Positions 33,019-41,856 of a stretch of 64,000 bases of DNA are shown here, one piece after another. The notes beneath the pieces were generated by a model. That model saw only the letters and a list, made by a program, of their open reading frames with translations. It was not told the origin of the DNA and did no database searches. This DNA comes from CAZGRP01 sp964527995. GTDB lineage: Bacteria; Zhuqueibacterota; Zhuqueibacteria; Oceanimicrobiales; CAZGRP01. Location of the stretch: assembly GCA_964527995.1 (NCBI GenBank), contig CAZGRP010000004.1, positions 1 through 64,000 of the forward strand, in the 5' to 3' direction. Both the position numbers and the translations under genes were made by a program. Each line of letters starts with the position of its first letter. The stretch's first letter is position 1.

Positions 33019-34119
33019 ATGGAGAGGCATGCGATCATCATTGTCGGCTCGGGCCCGGCCGGAGTGAGCACGGCGGCAGCTCTTTACCATCGAGCTCCGC
33101 TGCTCGCCGAAGACCTGCTGGTGCTGGAAAAAGCGTATCACCCGCGCGACAAGCTGTGTGGCGGCGGACTGAGCGGATGGGCGGATACGCTGCTGGCAGA
33201 GCTCCGCCTGCAGCCCCAGGTTCCTTCTGTGCGGATCGAGCAGGTCCGTTTCTATTTGGAAGATGAGCCGATCACGTTCACCCGCAAGAACATGCTGCGT
33301 ATCGTTCGCCGCAGCGAATTCGACGCTGCTCTGGTTGCCGGTCTGCGGGAATACGGCGTCGAGGTGCGCGAGGGCGAGCAGGTGGTCGATGTCCACCGTG
33401 ACGGCAATGCCATCGTCCTGGAAACCCACCATCGCACCTACGTGGCGACGGTTGTGGTCGGTGCCGATGGCGCAAAGAGTGTCGTGCGGCGAAAGCTGAT
33501 TCGCGACTCGCCTTCGCGGGTGAGCCGCCTGATGGAAGTGCTCGTGCCGGTGGACCCTGATCGCACCCCCGAATTCCGGGAGAAGATGGCTGTGTTCGAT
33601 TTCCGCCCGAACCGTTGCGGGTTGCAGGGCTACCTGTGGGATTTCCCGAGCCTGGTAAACGGCAAGCCGCACCTGAACATCGGAGCTTTCGACAGCCGGG
33701 TGATCGAAGGGCAAAGGGCGGATATGAAGGCACTTCTGAGCGACAGGCTGGAGGCACGCGGTCTGGCCAGCGAAGAAGTTCGCTTCGAGGGGCATCCGGA
33801 GCGCTGGTTCGATCCACGCGGCGTCTACTCGGCGGCCAACGTCATTCTGGTGGGCGACGCTGCCGGCATCGAACCGTGGCTGGGTGAGGGGATTTCGATG
33901 TCGCTTGCCTACGGTCCGGTTGCGGCCGAGGCCATCGTGGCCGCCTTCGAGAAGGATGACTTTTCCTTTTCCCACTATCGATCGTACATTCTGCGAAGCT
34001 CGCTCGGCCGCGTGCTGCGACGGAATCAGCGTATTGCCAGATATTTCTACCAGCCCAAGTTGCGTCCTCTGCTTCCGGCTTTTGGAAGAATGCTGAAGTG
34101 GGTGTATGAGCACGGATGA
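33019..34119 (+). CDS. Geranylgeranyl-reductase-family FAD oxidoreductase
   Basis: A 366-residue flavoprotein. It has an N-terminal FAD motif (IIVGSGPAGVSTAAAL, about residues 6-21), the CGGGLS segment of the geranylgeranyl reductase family (about 47-52), the GYLWDFPS form of the family's YxWxFP motif (about 207-214), and the second FAD motif VILVGDAAGIEPWLGEGIS (about 275-293). Members reduce isoprenoid chains of lipids, quinones or chlorophyll, or are simply unassigned. It overlaps glpD by ATGA. With menaquinone genes elsewhere in the window, saturation of a quinone side chain is one possibility; an ether-lipid role is another. No ribosome site is present, fitting a leaderless mRNA. Confidence 0.85.
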   Translation: MERHAIIIVGSGPAGVSTAAALYHRAPLLAEDLLVLEKAYHPRDKLCGGGLSGWADTLLAELRLQPQVPSVRIEQVRFYLEDEPITFTRKNMLRIVRRSEFDAALVAGLREYGVEVREGEQVVDVHRDGNAIVLETHHRTYVATVVVGADGAKSVVRRKLIRDSPSRVSRLMEVLVPVDPDRTPEFREKMAVFDFRPNRCGLQGYLWDFPSLVNGKPHLNIGAFDSRVIEGQRADMKALLSDRLEARGLASEEVRFEGHPERWFDPRGVYSAANVILVGDAAGIEPWLGEGISMSLAYGPVAAEAIVAAFEKDDFSFSHYRSYILRSSLGRVLRRNQRIARYFYQPKLRPLLPAFGRMLKWVYEHG

Positions 34120-35729
34120 GTAGCAGATCTTGTGACATCTTGATCATCGGCGGCGGCATCAACGGCGCCGGCATCGCCCGTGAAGCAGCGGCGCGCGGGC
34201 TGTCGGTCATCCTGCTGGAGAAGAGGGACTTCGCCTTCGGCACCACCTTCCGGTCGACCAAGCTCATCCACGGCGGACTGCGCTACCTGGAGCAGTACGA
34301 GATCGGCCTGGTGCGTGAGTCCCTGCGCGAGCGTGAAATCCTCCTGAAGCATGCCCCTCATCTGGTGCGGCCGCTGCGCTTCCTGCTGCCGCTCTACAAG
34401 GGCGGAAAGTATGGGTTCACCAAGGTCAAACTGGGCCTGTTCGCGTACGATCTTCTTTCCTACGACAAAAGCCTGGAGAATCACCGGGCGTTGACCGACG
34501 ACGAGTTGCTGGCGCTGGAGCCGTCGCTGAAGCCCGAGAGCCTGGTCGGCGGCTTTCTCTACACCGACTGCCAGTGCCTCTACCCGGAACGCCTGTGCAT
34601 CGAGACCATCCTGTTGGCGGTCGCGCACGGCGCCAAGGTGCATCCCTATACCGAGGTCGTTGACGTCATTCGGTCGAGCGAGCGCATCTACGGCGTGGTT
34701 GCGCGCGATCAGTCGACCGGCAAGAAACACGAATACTACGCCACGATGATCGTCAATGCGGCCGGTCCCTGGGTCGATGAGGTGTGCCGGCTGGTACGTG
34801 CCGATATGCCCCGCAAGATCGGCGGCACCAAGGGCAGCCACATTCTGCTGCCTGGGTTTCCCGGCGCTCCCCGACACGCTGTCTATGTCAGCGCATACCA
34901 GGACGGACGGCCCTTTTTCATCATTCCATGGCGTGAATACTACTGGGTCGGCACCACCGACATACCGTATGATGGCGATTTGGACCGGGTGCGGGCTTCT
35001 ACCGAAGAAATCCGCTACCTGCTTGCCGAGGTCAACCACCTGATTCCGGAGGCCGGGGTCACCGAAGCGGAGGTGCGTTACGCCCTGGCCGGGGTCAGGC
35101 CGTTGCCCAATTTGCCTGCGAGCGAGCCGGGCGAAATCACCCGCAAGCACATGATCCACGACCACGAGGAGCGCGACGGCATCAAGGGAATGGTGTCCAT
35201 CATCGGCGGCAAGCTGACCACTTATCGCAGCCTGGCTGAGCAGGTGGTCGACTGGATCGGCGAGCGGATGGAGTGCAGGCTTGCGGCTTCGAAGAGCGCA
35301 CATGAGCCGCTCTGGGGCGGGGGTGTCGGCGACTTCGAATCGTACCGGGATGCGGAGGTACGATGGGCCTGCGGCGAGTACCGTATTCCCGTGGACGCGG
35401 CGGAAAACCTGCTCGACCTTTACGGCACGCGCCATCGCGATGTGCTGGCGCTGACGGACGCCGACCCGTGGTTGCGGCAGCCGCTGTGCAAACATCACCC
35501 CGACCTCCGGGCACAGGTGGTTTACGCCGTGCGACGGGAATTCGCACGTCATCTCGCCGACGTCTATTTGCGCCGAACCGGTATCGGCACCTCGGACTGC
35601 CGCGGCCTGGACTGCACCGAGGAAGGTGCCGCCGTGTTGGGGCGCGAGCTGGGGTGGAGCAAGGAGCGCATCGCAGAAGAAATCGACAACTATCGGCAGG
35701 AGGTGGACCTGTTGTTTAGCTGGGAGTAG
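34116..35729 (+). CDS. glpD: Aerobic-type glycerol-3-phosphate dehydrogenase (FAD)
   Basis: A 537-residue membrane-associated flavoenzyme that oxidises glycerol-3-phosphate to dihydroxyacetone phosphate and passes electrons to the quinone pool. The N-terminal FAD motif ILIIGGGINGAGIAREAA (about residues 8-25), LLEKRDFAFGTTFRSTKLIHGGLRYL-type sequence, VNAAGPWVDEV and SIIGGKLTTYRSLAE (about 351-365) are all GlpD signatures. The C-terminal helical domain (about 390-537) is complete. It is coupled by ATGA to the preceding flavoprotein. No glycerol kinase or facilitator is adjacent. Confidence 0.94.
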   Translation: MSSRSCDILIIGGGINGAGIAREAAARGLSVILLEKRDFAFGTTFRSTKLIHGGLRYLEQYEIGLVRESLREREILLKHAPHLVRPLRFLLPLYKGGKYGFTKVKLGLFAYDLLSYDKSLENHRALTDDELLALEPSLKPESLVGGFLYTDCQCLYPERLCIETILLAVAHGAKVHPYTEVVDVIRSSERIYGVVARDQSTGKKHEYYATMIVNAAGPWVDEVCRLVRADMPRKIGGTKGSHILLPGFPGAPRHAVYVSAYQDGRPFFIIPWREYYWVGTTDIPYDGDLDRVRASTEEIRYLLAEVNHLIPEAGVTEAEVRYALAGVRPLPNLPASEPGEITRKHMIHDHEERDGIKGMVSIIGGKLTTYRSLAEQVVDWIGERMECRLAASKSAHEPLWGGGVGDFESYRDAEVRWACGEYRIPVDAAENLLDLYGTRHRDVLALTDADPWLRQPLCKHHPDLRAQVVYAVRREFARHLADVYLRRTGIGTSDCRGLDCTEEGAAVLGRELGWSKERIAEEIDNYRQEVDLLFSWE

Positions 35730-35755
35730 GGTGCATCGATGGAGGATTGGAAATC

Positions 35756-35839
35756 TGGAGTCCTGGAGTTCTTCCCTGTTGTTTGTTTCATGCCCGTCTT
35801 CACTCCATGTCTCCAACTCTCCAACCCTCCAGCACTCCA
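35756..35839. repeat. Inverted repeat (divergent copy 3 of the GGAG-rich family)
   Basis: Arms TGGAGTCCTGGAG (35756-35768) and CTCCAGCACTCCA (35827-35839) are complementary at 12 of 13 positions. Around the arms, TGGAG and CTCCA units recur several times. It lies between glpD and thrC. Confidence 0.5.
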
Positions 35840-35906
35840 ACACCCCAGGATAATCCGAATCGCTCCACGATTCTGCTGAACACCACATCGCACCAGAATG
35901 CAAACG

Positions 35907-37244
35907 ATGAACTACCGTGCCACCTACCGCTGCTTCGCTGGATGCCACGGCGAGTACGATCTCACCGAAATCATCTATCGTTGTCCGCAATGCGGCGGGC
36001 TGCTGGAGGTCCATCACGACCTTGAGCGCCTGCGGCAGCGCCCGGCCGATGCCTGGAAGGAGCTCTTCGACGCCCGCTGGATGCGCACGCAGTGGCCCTA
36101 TGGCAGTTCGGTATGGGGTAAGAAGGAGATTGTCTGTCCGCGCGTCCACAATGACCACATCGTTTCCACCTTTGAAGGCGGCAGCAACCTGTTCCGGGCC
36201 GACCGCCTCGGCAGGGAGATCGGGGTCCCGGATCTGTGGATCAAACAGTGCGGCAACAGCCACACCGGCTCCTTCAAAGACCTGGGGATGACGGTGCTGG
36301 TATCGATGGTGCGGCAGATCATCGCCGAGGGGGCGCCGGTGCGGGCTGTGGCCTGCGCTTCGACGGGCGATACCTCTGCCTCGCTCGCCGCTTACTGCGC
36401 CGCCGCAGGTCTGCAGGCCGTGGTGATCCTGCCGCGGAACAAGGTGTCCCTGGCCCAACTGATCCAGCCGATCGCCAACGGTGCCCTGACGCTGGCCCTG
36501 GATACTGATTTCGACGGCTGCATGCGCATCGTCCAGCAGTTGACTCAGTCGAAGGAGATCTATCTGGCCAACTCGATGAATTCGCTGCGCATCGAGGGGC
36601 AAAAGACCGTGAGCATCGAGATCGTGCAGCAGTTCGATTGGGAAGTGCCCGACTGGGTGATCGTGCCCGGCGGCAACCTGGGGAACACGGCGGCGCTCGG
36701 CAGGGGCTTTCTCATGATGCGTGATCTCGGCCTGATCGACCGCCTGCCGCGACTGGTGTGCGCCCAGGCGGAACGGGCCAATCCGCTCTACGAGAGCTTT
36801 GTGCGCGGGTTCACGGAGTTCCGGCCGAAGAAAGCCGGACCTACGCTGGCAAGTGCCATTCAGATCGGCGACCCTGTGAGCGCGAACAAGGCTATCCGCG
36901 TCCTGAAAGAGCTCGACGGTCTGGTGGAGCAGGCCAGCGAAGACGAGCTGGCCAATGCCGCGGCTCGCGCCGACCGTGTGGGGCTGTTCACCTGCCCGCA
37001 CACCGGCGTGGCGTTGGCTGCTTTGTTCAAGCTCGTCGAACGGGGCGAAATCAAGTCCCGAGACCGCGTTGTGGTGATCTCGACTGCAAACGGGCTGAAG
37101 TTCACCGACTTCAAGATTCGCTACCACGAAGGGCGGCTGCCGGATGTCCAGCCGCACTACGCCAATCGGCCTGTAGAATTGCCGGCGGACTACGACGCCG
37201 TGGCAGCGACCATCTGGGAGTGGACAGGAGCGGAGGCGACCTGA
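35907..37244 (+). CDS. thrC: Threonine synthase
   Basis: A 445-residue PLP enzyme that converts O-phosphohomoserine to threonine. A zinc-ribbon-like N-terminus (CFAGC...CPQCGG, about residues 8-34) precedes the catalytic domain. The PLP lysine is in NSHTGSFKDLGMTVLVSM (about residues 115-132). ACASTGDTSASLAAYCAAAGL and VIVPGGNLGNTAALGRG bind cofactor and substrate. The ATG at 35898 is an equally possible start, three codons earlier; neither has a convincing ribosome site. It stands alone, with no other threonine gene in the window. Confidence 0.92.
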   Translation: MNYRATYRCFAGCHGEYDLTEIIYRCPQCGGLLEVHHDLERLRQRPADAWKELFDARWMRTQWPYGSSVWGKKEIVCPRVHNDHIVSTFEGGSNLFRADRLGREIGVPDLWIKQCGNSHTGSFKDLGMTVLVSMVRQIIAEGAPVRAVACASTGDTSASLAAYCAAAGLQAVVILPRNKVSLAQLIQPIANGALTLALDTDFDGCMRIVQQLTQSKEIYLANSMNSLRIEGQKTVSIEIVQQFDWEVPDWVIVPGGNLGNTAALGRGFLMMRDLGLIDRLPRLVCAQAERANPLYESFVRGFTEFRPKKAGPTLASAIQIGDPVSANKAIRVLKELDGLVEQASEDELANAAARADRVGLFTCPHTGVALAALFKLVERGEIKSRDRVVVISTANGLKFTDFKIRYHEGRLPDVQPHYANRPVELPADYDAVAATIWEWTGAEAT

Positions 37245-37307
37245 CGCAGGTATCAGGTTGCAGGTATCCGATTCCGAGCTCTGCTAGCTGATGTCGAAGT
37301 TGAGTGG

Positions 37308-37334
37308 GTCGAGGTTTGCAATGGCAACACCGAC
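37308..37334 (+). other. Leader hairpin upstream of the lamin-tail protein
   Basis: GGTTTGC, loop AATG, GCAACACC, flanked by GTCG and CGAC, forms an imperfect hairpin. The surrounding 37245-37476 has no gene. A cyclic-di-GMP riboswitch was considered because of GGGTTGCCGA downstream, but the pairing does not fit. Confidence 0.35.
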
Positions 37335-37476
37335 TGCAAAGACACAGCCGGCGTTCAGCCTGCACCTCGCCAAGGAGGAAACTCTAAACCGTTCGGCACA
37401 CACGGGGGTTGCCGACTCGACAACATGCTTGGGCAGCACGCGACTCCGGTGAATGCCTGCACAACCGGAGGGAGCG

Positions 37477-40056
37477 ATGTGCCATTTCAAAGGTATCCGT
37501 TCCACCTGGCGGCGCCTTGCCGCCGGTGTTGTGGCTGCACTTCTTTTCACCAGTCCTTCCCCTCTGCTGTTCGCGCAAATCACCTTCACCGAAGTGATGT
37601 TCGACCCCGCTGGACCGGAGTCGTCGGACGAGTTTGTCGAGATCCTCAACCTGAGCGGCACCGACAGCGTCGATCTCAGCGGCTGGTGGTTCAGCGACGG
37701 CCGTGCCGTCGATTCCCTGCACGATGCCGGCAACGGCCTGGTCCTGGCCCCGGGGCAATATGCGCTGATCCTGGATCCAAGCTATTTCGGCAAGTCGACG
37801 TCCTACGACGCACTGATTCCCCAGGGTGCGCTGGTGTTGACCCTGGACAACGCCACTTTTGGCAGCGGCGGCCTCAGCAACAGCGTGGCGCGCACCCTGG
37901 TGCTCGGCGACGCCGCCGGCGATACGGCCTCGGTCTATACCTACTCCCTGGGCAACGCGCCCGGTCACTCGGACGAGAAGATCGATCCCACCGGCGCCAA
38001 TACACCCGAAAACTGGGCGGATAGTCGCGTGTTCAACGGTACGCCCGGCGGTCCGAACAGTGTTACCCCTCCGGAGGTCGATCTGGCGCTGGGTCCGGCC
38101 GCCCCACGGTGGCAACCCGAACGGCCGCGCCAGGGCGACATCGTGGAGATCGAGATGGAGGTGAGCAACTTTGGACTTCGACCGGTGCCAGGCTATCGCC
38201 TGAGCCTCTACGACGACGCCGATCGCGACTCGGTGGTTTCCGACGCCGAGCTGGTTCGGTCGGTGGAGGCCGGACCGCTGTCGCCGGGAGCCACGCAGCG
38301 TCTGTTTCTCGAATGGGATCGGCCTGACGCAGGAGGTCACTCTCTTCTGGCTCGCCTCGAAGCAGACGGCGATCTTCGCGCGGAAAACGACACGCTCTGG
38401 TTCCAGTTGATGATCGGCTTCCCGCCGGCTGCGCTGGTGATCAACGAATTCATGTACCGGCCGTTCAGCGGCGACCCGGAGTGGGTCGAGCTTTTCAATC
38501 CAGGCCCAAAGGCGATCGATCTGCGTGGCTGGCGGCTGAGTGACGCCGACGTCGACCGTCCGATTTCTCTGACCGAAGAGATGCTGACCGTCGCTGCCGG
38601 CAGCTACCAGGTGGTTGCCTCGGCCGTCCCTCTGAGCGCCGCATTCGCCGGCCGCTCCGACAGTGTGCTGGTGCCGTCCGGTCGTTTTCCTACCCTCAAC
38701 AATACGGAAGATGAAATCGTGCTGTTCGATCCACTGGGCTTCACCATCGACAGCGTCGCTTACACTTCCTCCTGGGGAAAGGAGACAGGCCGATCGCTGG
38801 AGAAGATCTGGTTCGAACGGAGCGGCACGGATCCCGGCAACTGGGCAGCAAGTCGTGACTCGCTCGGAGCGACGCCGGCCCGGCTCAACAGCGTCAGCCC
38901 GAGGAGCTTCGACGTCGCCGTCCGCGCCAGCGAAATCCTCTTCTCACCCGAACAGCCGGCCGCAGGCGAGGCCATTCTCCTGACAGTGCCGGTGCGCAAC
39001 CTGGGACGGCTGGCGGTCGATGGTGTCGAAGTCATCGTTTTTGACGACCGCGACGGAGACCTGCGGCCTGACCCGCAGGAGGAGCTGGCGCGCCGGTCCC
39101 TGACACAGCCGCTCGAAAGCGACGAGTTGGAGAATGTCGAGTTCGATCTTGGTTCGCTCTCTTCCGGGTGGCACCTGTTGCTGATCGAAGTCCGCCTTCC
39201 GGCAGATCAGCGAATTGAAAACAACCTGGCGAAGGTCGAATTGGCCGTTGGCTATTCTGCCCTGGCGGTGGTGGTCAACGAGGTCATGTTCGATCCCCAA
39301 ACGGGGCAGAGTGAGTGGGTCGAGCTGTACAACCGCAGCCCGGAAGCAGTCGACTTGCGGAACTGGCAACTTGGGGATGCCACGGGGACTGCTCCTCTTC
39401 CCCAGCGGTCGCTGCGGCTGCCGGCCGGCGGCTTTGCCGTTCTGGCCCCCGATTCGTCTGTGCTCGGAAGGTACGGAGGTTTCGAGGGTCTTCTCGTCAC
39501 GTTCAGAAACTTTCCGGCATTGAACAACAACGCCGACAGGGTGGAGATCTGCGACATGCACGGTTTCCGCATCGACGCCATGGCGTACCGCGGTGCCTGG
39601 GGTGCGGGTCCGGGGATTTCACTGGAGCGCCTCCATCCCGATCTCGCCAGCGACGACAGCACCACCTGGTACCCGAGCGTCGCTCCGGCAGGGGCGACTC
39701 CTGGCAGGGTGAACAGCATCTTCATCCAGGTGAAACCTGCGACCACGACGCTGGAGGTTCATCCGAACCCCTTTTCGCCGGATGGCGACGGTGTCGAAGA
39801 TTTCGTCGTCGTGAGTTTTCGCCTGCCGCAGCCGACGGCGAGTGTCAATCTGAAAATCTACGATATGCGCGGGCGACTCGTGCGCCAATTGCTCAACAAT
39901 GCCGCGACGGGGGCCGAACGGCAGGTGGTATGGGACGGCCTCAACGGCCGCGGCGAACCACTGCCGACGGGCATTTACATCGTCTACCTCCAGGCCATTC
40001 GCCCGCAGAGCGGCTTCTTGCGGGCGGTCAAGAAAACGGTCGTTCTGGCTCGCTAG
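37477..40056 (+). CDS. Secreted multidomain protein with three lamin-tail domains, CARDB-like domains and a C-terminal FlgD-like Ig domain
   Basis: An 859-residue exported protein. After a signal peptide (cleavage likely after LLFAQ) come three lamin-tail domains beginning FTEVMFDPAGPESSDEFVEI (about residue 36), VINEFMYRPFSGDPEWVELF (about 327) and VVNEVMFDPQTGQSEWVELY (about 601). Two CARDB/Ig-like segments lie between them (about 205-315 and 480-590, with DDADRDS and DDRDGDL Ca-like loops). The end is VHPNPFSPDGDGVEDFVV... and DGLNGRGEPLPTGIYIVYL, the FlgD-type Ig domain common at the C-termini of secreted proteins in FCB bacteria. The ATG at 37477 has GGAGGGA upstream. It is probably a surface or extracellular adhesion/structural protein; no enzyme motif is visible. 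Confidence 0.88.
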   Translation: MCHFKGIRSTWRRLAAGVVAALLFTSPSPLLFAQITFTEVMFDPAGPESSDEFVEILNLSGTDSVDLSGWWFSDGRAVDSLHDAGNGLVLAPGQYALILDPSYFGKSTSYDALIPQGALVLTLDNATFGSGGLSNSVARTLVLGDAAGDTASVYTYSLGNAPGHSDEKIDPTGANTPENWADSRVFNGTPGGPNSVTPPEVDLALGPAAPRWQPERPRQGDIVEIEMEVSNFGLRPVPGYRLSLYDDADRDSVVSDAELVRSVEAGPLSPGATQRLFLEWDRPDAGGHSLLARLEADGDLRAENDTLWFQLMIGFPPAALVINEFMYRPFSGDPEWVELFNPGPKAIDLRGWRLSDADVDRPISLTEEMLTVAAGSYQVVASAVPLSAAFAGRSDSVLVPSGRFPTLNNTEDEIVLFDPLGFTIDSVAYTSSWGKETGRSLEKIWFERSGTDPGNWAASRDSLGATPARLNSVSPRSFDVAVRASEILFSPEQPAAGEAILLTVPVRNLGRLAVDGVEVIVFDDRDGDLRPDPQEELARRSLTQPLESDELENVEFDLGSLSSGWHLLLIEVRLPADQRIENNLAKVELAVGYSALAVVVNEVMFDPQTGQSEWVELYNRSPEAVDLRNWQLGDATGTAPLPQRSLRLPAGGFAVLAPDSSVLGRYGGFEGLLVTFRNFPALNNNADRVEICDMHGFRIDAMAYRGAWGAGPGISLERLHPDLASDDSTTWYPSVAPAGATPGRVNSIFIQVKPATTTLEVHPNPFSPDGDGVEDFVVVSFRLPQPTASVNLKIYDMRGRLVRQLLNNAATGAERQVVWDGLNGRGEPLPTGIYIVYLQAIRPQSGFLRAVKKTVVLAR

Positions 40057-40145
40057 TGGAGCTGCTGCGCCTGGTGGCGGGGAACTTTTCGTTTGCTTTT
40101 TAGAGGGTGAAGGGTTAAATTTAATGTCTTGATTTCTGGCCGATT

Positions 40146-40844
40146 ATGTCTATTCAGGAAAATATTCAGCGGGTTCGCGAGCGTATCGCTCGTGCCTGCC
40201 AGCGCGTCGGGCGAAGCCCCGACGAGGTTACCCTCGTCGCCGTCTCCAAGGGGTTCTCGCCAGAGGCCATCCGTCAGGCCGTCGATGCCGGCATTCAGAA
40301 AGTGGGCGAGAATCGCGTTCAGGAAGCGGAGCCGAAAATCAGAACCCTCGGCCGAATCTGCGAGTGGCACATGGTCGGGCATCTTCAGACCAACAAAGTG
40401 CGCCGCGCCCTCGAGCTTTTCGATGTCGTGCAGTCGCTCGACAGGATGCACCTGGCCGAGGAACTGCAGCGTCGCGCCCAACAACTGGATCGCCGGGTAC
40501 CGGCTCTGGTGGAGGTCAATACCTCCGGGGAGGCGACCAAGCATGGCTTCCTGCCGGCCGAAACGGTCGCTGCGGTTCGGGCACTGGCACAGTACGACCG
40601 CCTGCAGATTCGCGGCCTGATGACCATCGGGGCACTCACGGAGGACAGCGAGCGGATTCGGCGATGTTTCCGGACGCTGCAGGAGTTGCGCCGGGTGATC
40701 GAGGACGAGGGCATCGACGGTGTAAGCATGGAGGTGCTGTCGATGGGCATGACCGACGACTTCGAGATCGCTGTGGAGGAGGGATCGACCATGGTTCGGA
40801 TCGGTCGTGCTATTTTTGGGGAGCGATCTTCTGAGACCAATTGA
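40146..40844 (+). CDS. yggS: YggS-family pyridoxal-phosphate homeostasis protein
   Basis: A 232-residue single-domain PLP-binding protein (PLPBP/YggS). VTLVAVSKGFSPEAIRQA (about residues 28-45) contains the PLP lysine. GENRVQEAEPKI, WHMVGHLQTNKVRRAL (about 76-91) and LSMGMTDDFEIAVEEGSTMVRIG (about 198-220) are standard blocks. It has no known enzymatic activity and acts in vitamin B6 and amino-acid homeostasis. It opens a long compact gene run and sits before yggT, as in many bacteria. Confidence 0.95.
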   Translation: MSIQENIQRVRERIARACQRVGRSPDEVTLVAVSKGFSPEAIRQAVDAGIQKVGENRVQEAEPKIRTLGRICEWHMVGHLQTNKVRRALELFDVVQSLDRMHLAEELQRRAQQLDRRVPALVEVNTSGEATKHGFLPAETVAAVRALAQYDRLQIRGLMTIGALTEDSERIRRCFRTLQELRRVIEDEGIDGVSMEVLSMGMTDDFEIAVEEGSTMVRIGRAIFGERSSETN

Positions 40845-40852
40845 GGGATTGC

Positions 40853-41131
40853 ATGGGAGCGCTAATCTGGCTGATTGATACGGCTGTCGATCTTTATGTT
40901 TTGCTCATCATCGTCCGGGCAGTCCTCTCTTGGGTGAATCTGAGCCCGTATCATCCGGCGGTCCGCTTTGTCTATCGGACGACCGAGCCGGTGCTGGGGA
41001 GCATCCGGCGCTTCATCCCGCCCATCGCCGGGCTCGACCTGTCACCCCTGATCGCGATCATAGCTCTTATTTTCGTAAAGGACTTGATTCTGAGCGCCTT
41101 GTATAACCTGGTCAGCGGGCCGCGCTGGTAA
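40853..41131 (+). CDS. yggT: YggT-family membrane protein
   Basis: A 92-residue integral membrane protein with two hydrophobic segments (about residues 3-24 and 60-85) and the YggT signature AVLSWVNLSPYHPAVRFVYRTTEP-like sequence followed by RRFIPPIAGLDLSPLIAI. The ATG at 40853 has GAGG 7 bases upstream; a TTG overlapping the yggS stop would add four residues. The family is linked to cell division and osmotic stress by its constant neighbourhood with yggS and divIVA or sepF. That placement is repeated here. Confidence 0.9.
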   Translation: MGALIWLIDTAVDLYVLLIIVRAVLSWVNLSPYHPAVRFVYRTTEPVLGSIRRFIPPIAGLDLSPLIAIIALIFVKDLILSALYNLVSGPRW

Positions 41132-41161
41132 GCGGTGCGGCTGTGACCGAGGAGGCCGACC

Positions 41162-41827
41162 TTGCGACTGACACCGTTGGACATCAAGAAGCAGGAGTTC
41201 AAACGCACCCTGCGCGGCTACGACCCCATCGAGGTCGATGCGTTTCTCGAGATGGTCGCCGACGAATATGAAGCCGCCCTTCGCGAGAAGAACCGGCTCT
41301 CCGAGGAAGTCGTGCAGTTGCGGACGCAGTTGAAGGACTACCAGGAAGTGGAAAAGACCCTGAAGCAGACGCTGATGACAGCGGAGCAGTCGATCGCCGA
41401 GTCACGTGAAAACTCACGGCGCGAGGCGGAGATGATCATTCGCGAGGCCGAGCTCAAGGCCGACAGAATTCTGGAGGCGGCTCGCAGGCAGCTTTCAGAG
41501 CTGAAGAACGATCTGCAAATCGTCAAGGCCCAGAAGGCCTCCTTTGCTCGCCGGCTGCGACATCTACTGGAATCTCAACTGGAGCTGATCGGCGTGCTCG
41601 GCATGGACGACGTTGGTTACGGTGAGGAAGAGGAGGAGTCCCCTCCACCGGCAAGAGCTTCACGGCTTCAGACGACGAACGACCCGCGGGCCGGCCGCGA
41701 AGAGGAGCCTGTGGCCGACCAGGGGCAGATCGACCCGGCATCCAAGGAGCAGATGCGGACGGAGGAGAGAGAGGGTGGCACATTCGAGCAAAAGCCTTCA
41801 TCGACATCGGATCAATTCATCACTTGA
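41162..41827 (+). CDS. divIVA: DivIVA-domain protein
   Basis: A 221-residue coiled-coil protein. The N-terminus MRLTPLDIKKQEFKRTLRGYDPIEVDAFLE (split here as residues 1-12 and 13-30) is the DivIVA lipid-binding motif. A long coiled coil follows (about residues 30-140), and a disordered acidic tail finishes the chain. DivIVA proteins sense membrane curvature and organise poles or division sites. Although best known in Gram-positives, short DivIVA proteins are common behind yggT in diderm candidate phyla and Deltaproteobacteria. The start is a TTG with GAGGAGG 6 bases upstream. Confidence 0.88.
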   Translation: MRLTPLDIKKQEFKRTLRGYDPIEVDAFLEMVADEYEAALREKNRLSEEVVQLRTQLKDYQEVEKTLKQTLMTAEQSIAESRENSRREAEMIIREAELKADRILEAARRQLSELKNDLQIVKAQKASFARRLRHLLESQLELIGVLGMDDVGYGEEEEESPPPARASRLQTTNDPRAGREEEPVADQGQIDPASKEQMRTEEREGGTFEQKPSSTSDQFIT

Positions 41828-41856
41828 TAGGACCTCAAAATGCGAGGATTGCAGCG

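Noticed and set aside
34047..37157. A 1036-codon open frame on the minus strand
   Set aside because: It lies exactly opposite flavoprotein, glpD and thrC, which are all well-supported. It is an antisense shadow of GC-rich codon use, rich in H, R, Q, with no family resemblance.
37300..37420. Possible cyclic-di-GMP-I (GEMM) riboswitch before the lamin-tail gene
   Set aside because: GCAAAG and GGGTTGCCGA fragments resemble the motif, but the 5' GGCAA part is inside its own hairpin and the tetraloop-receptor stems are missing.
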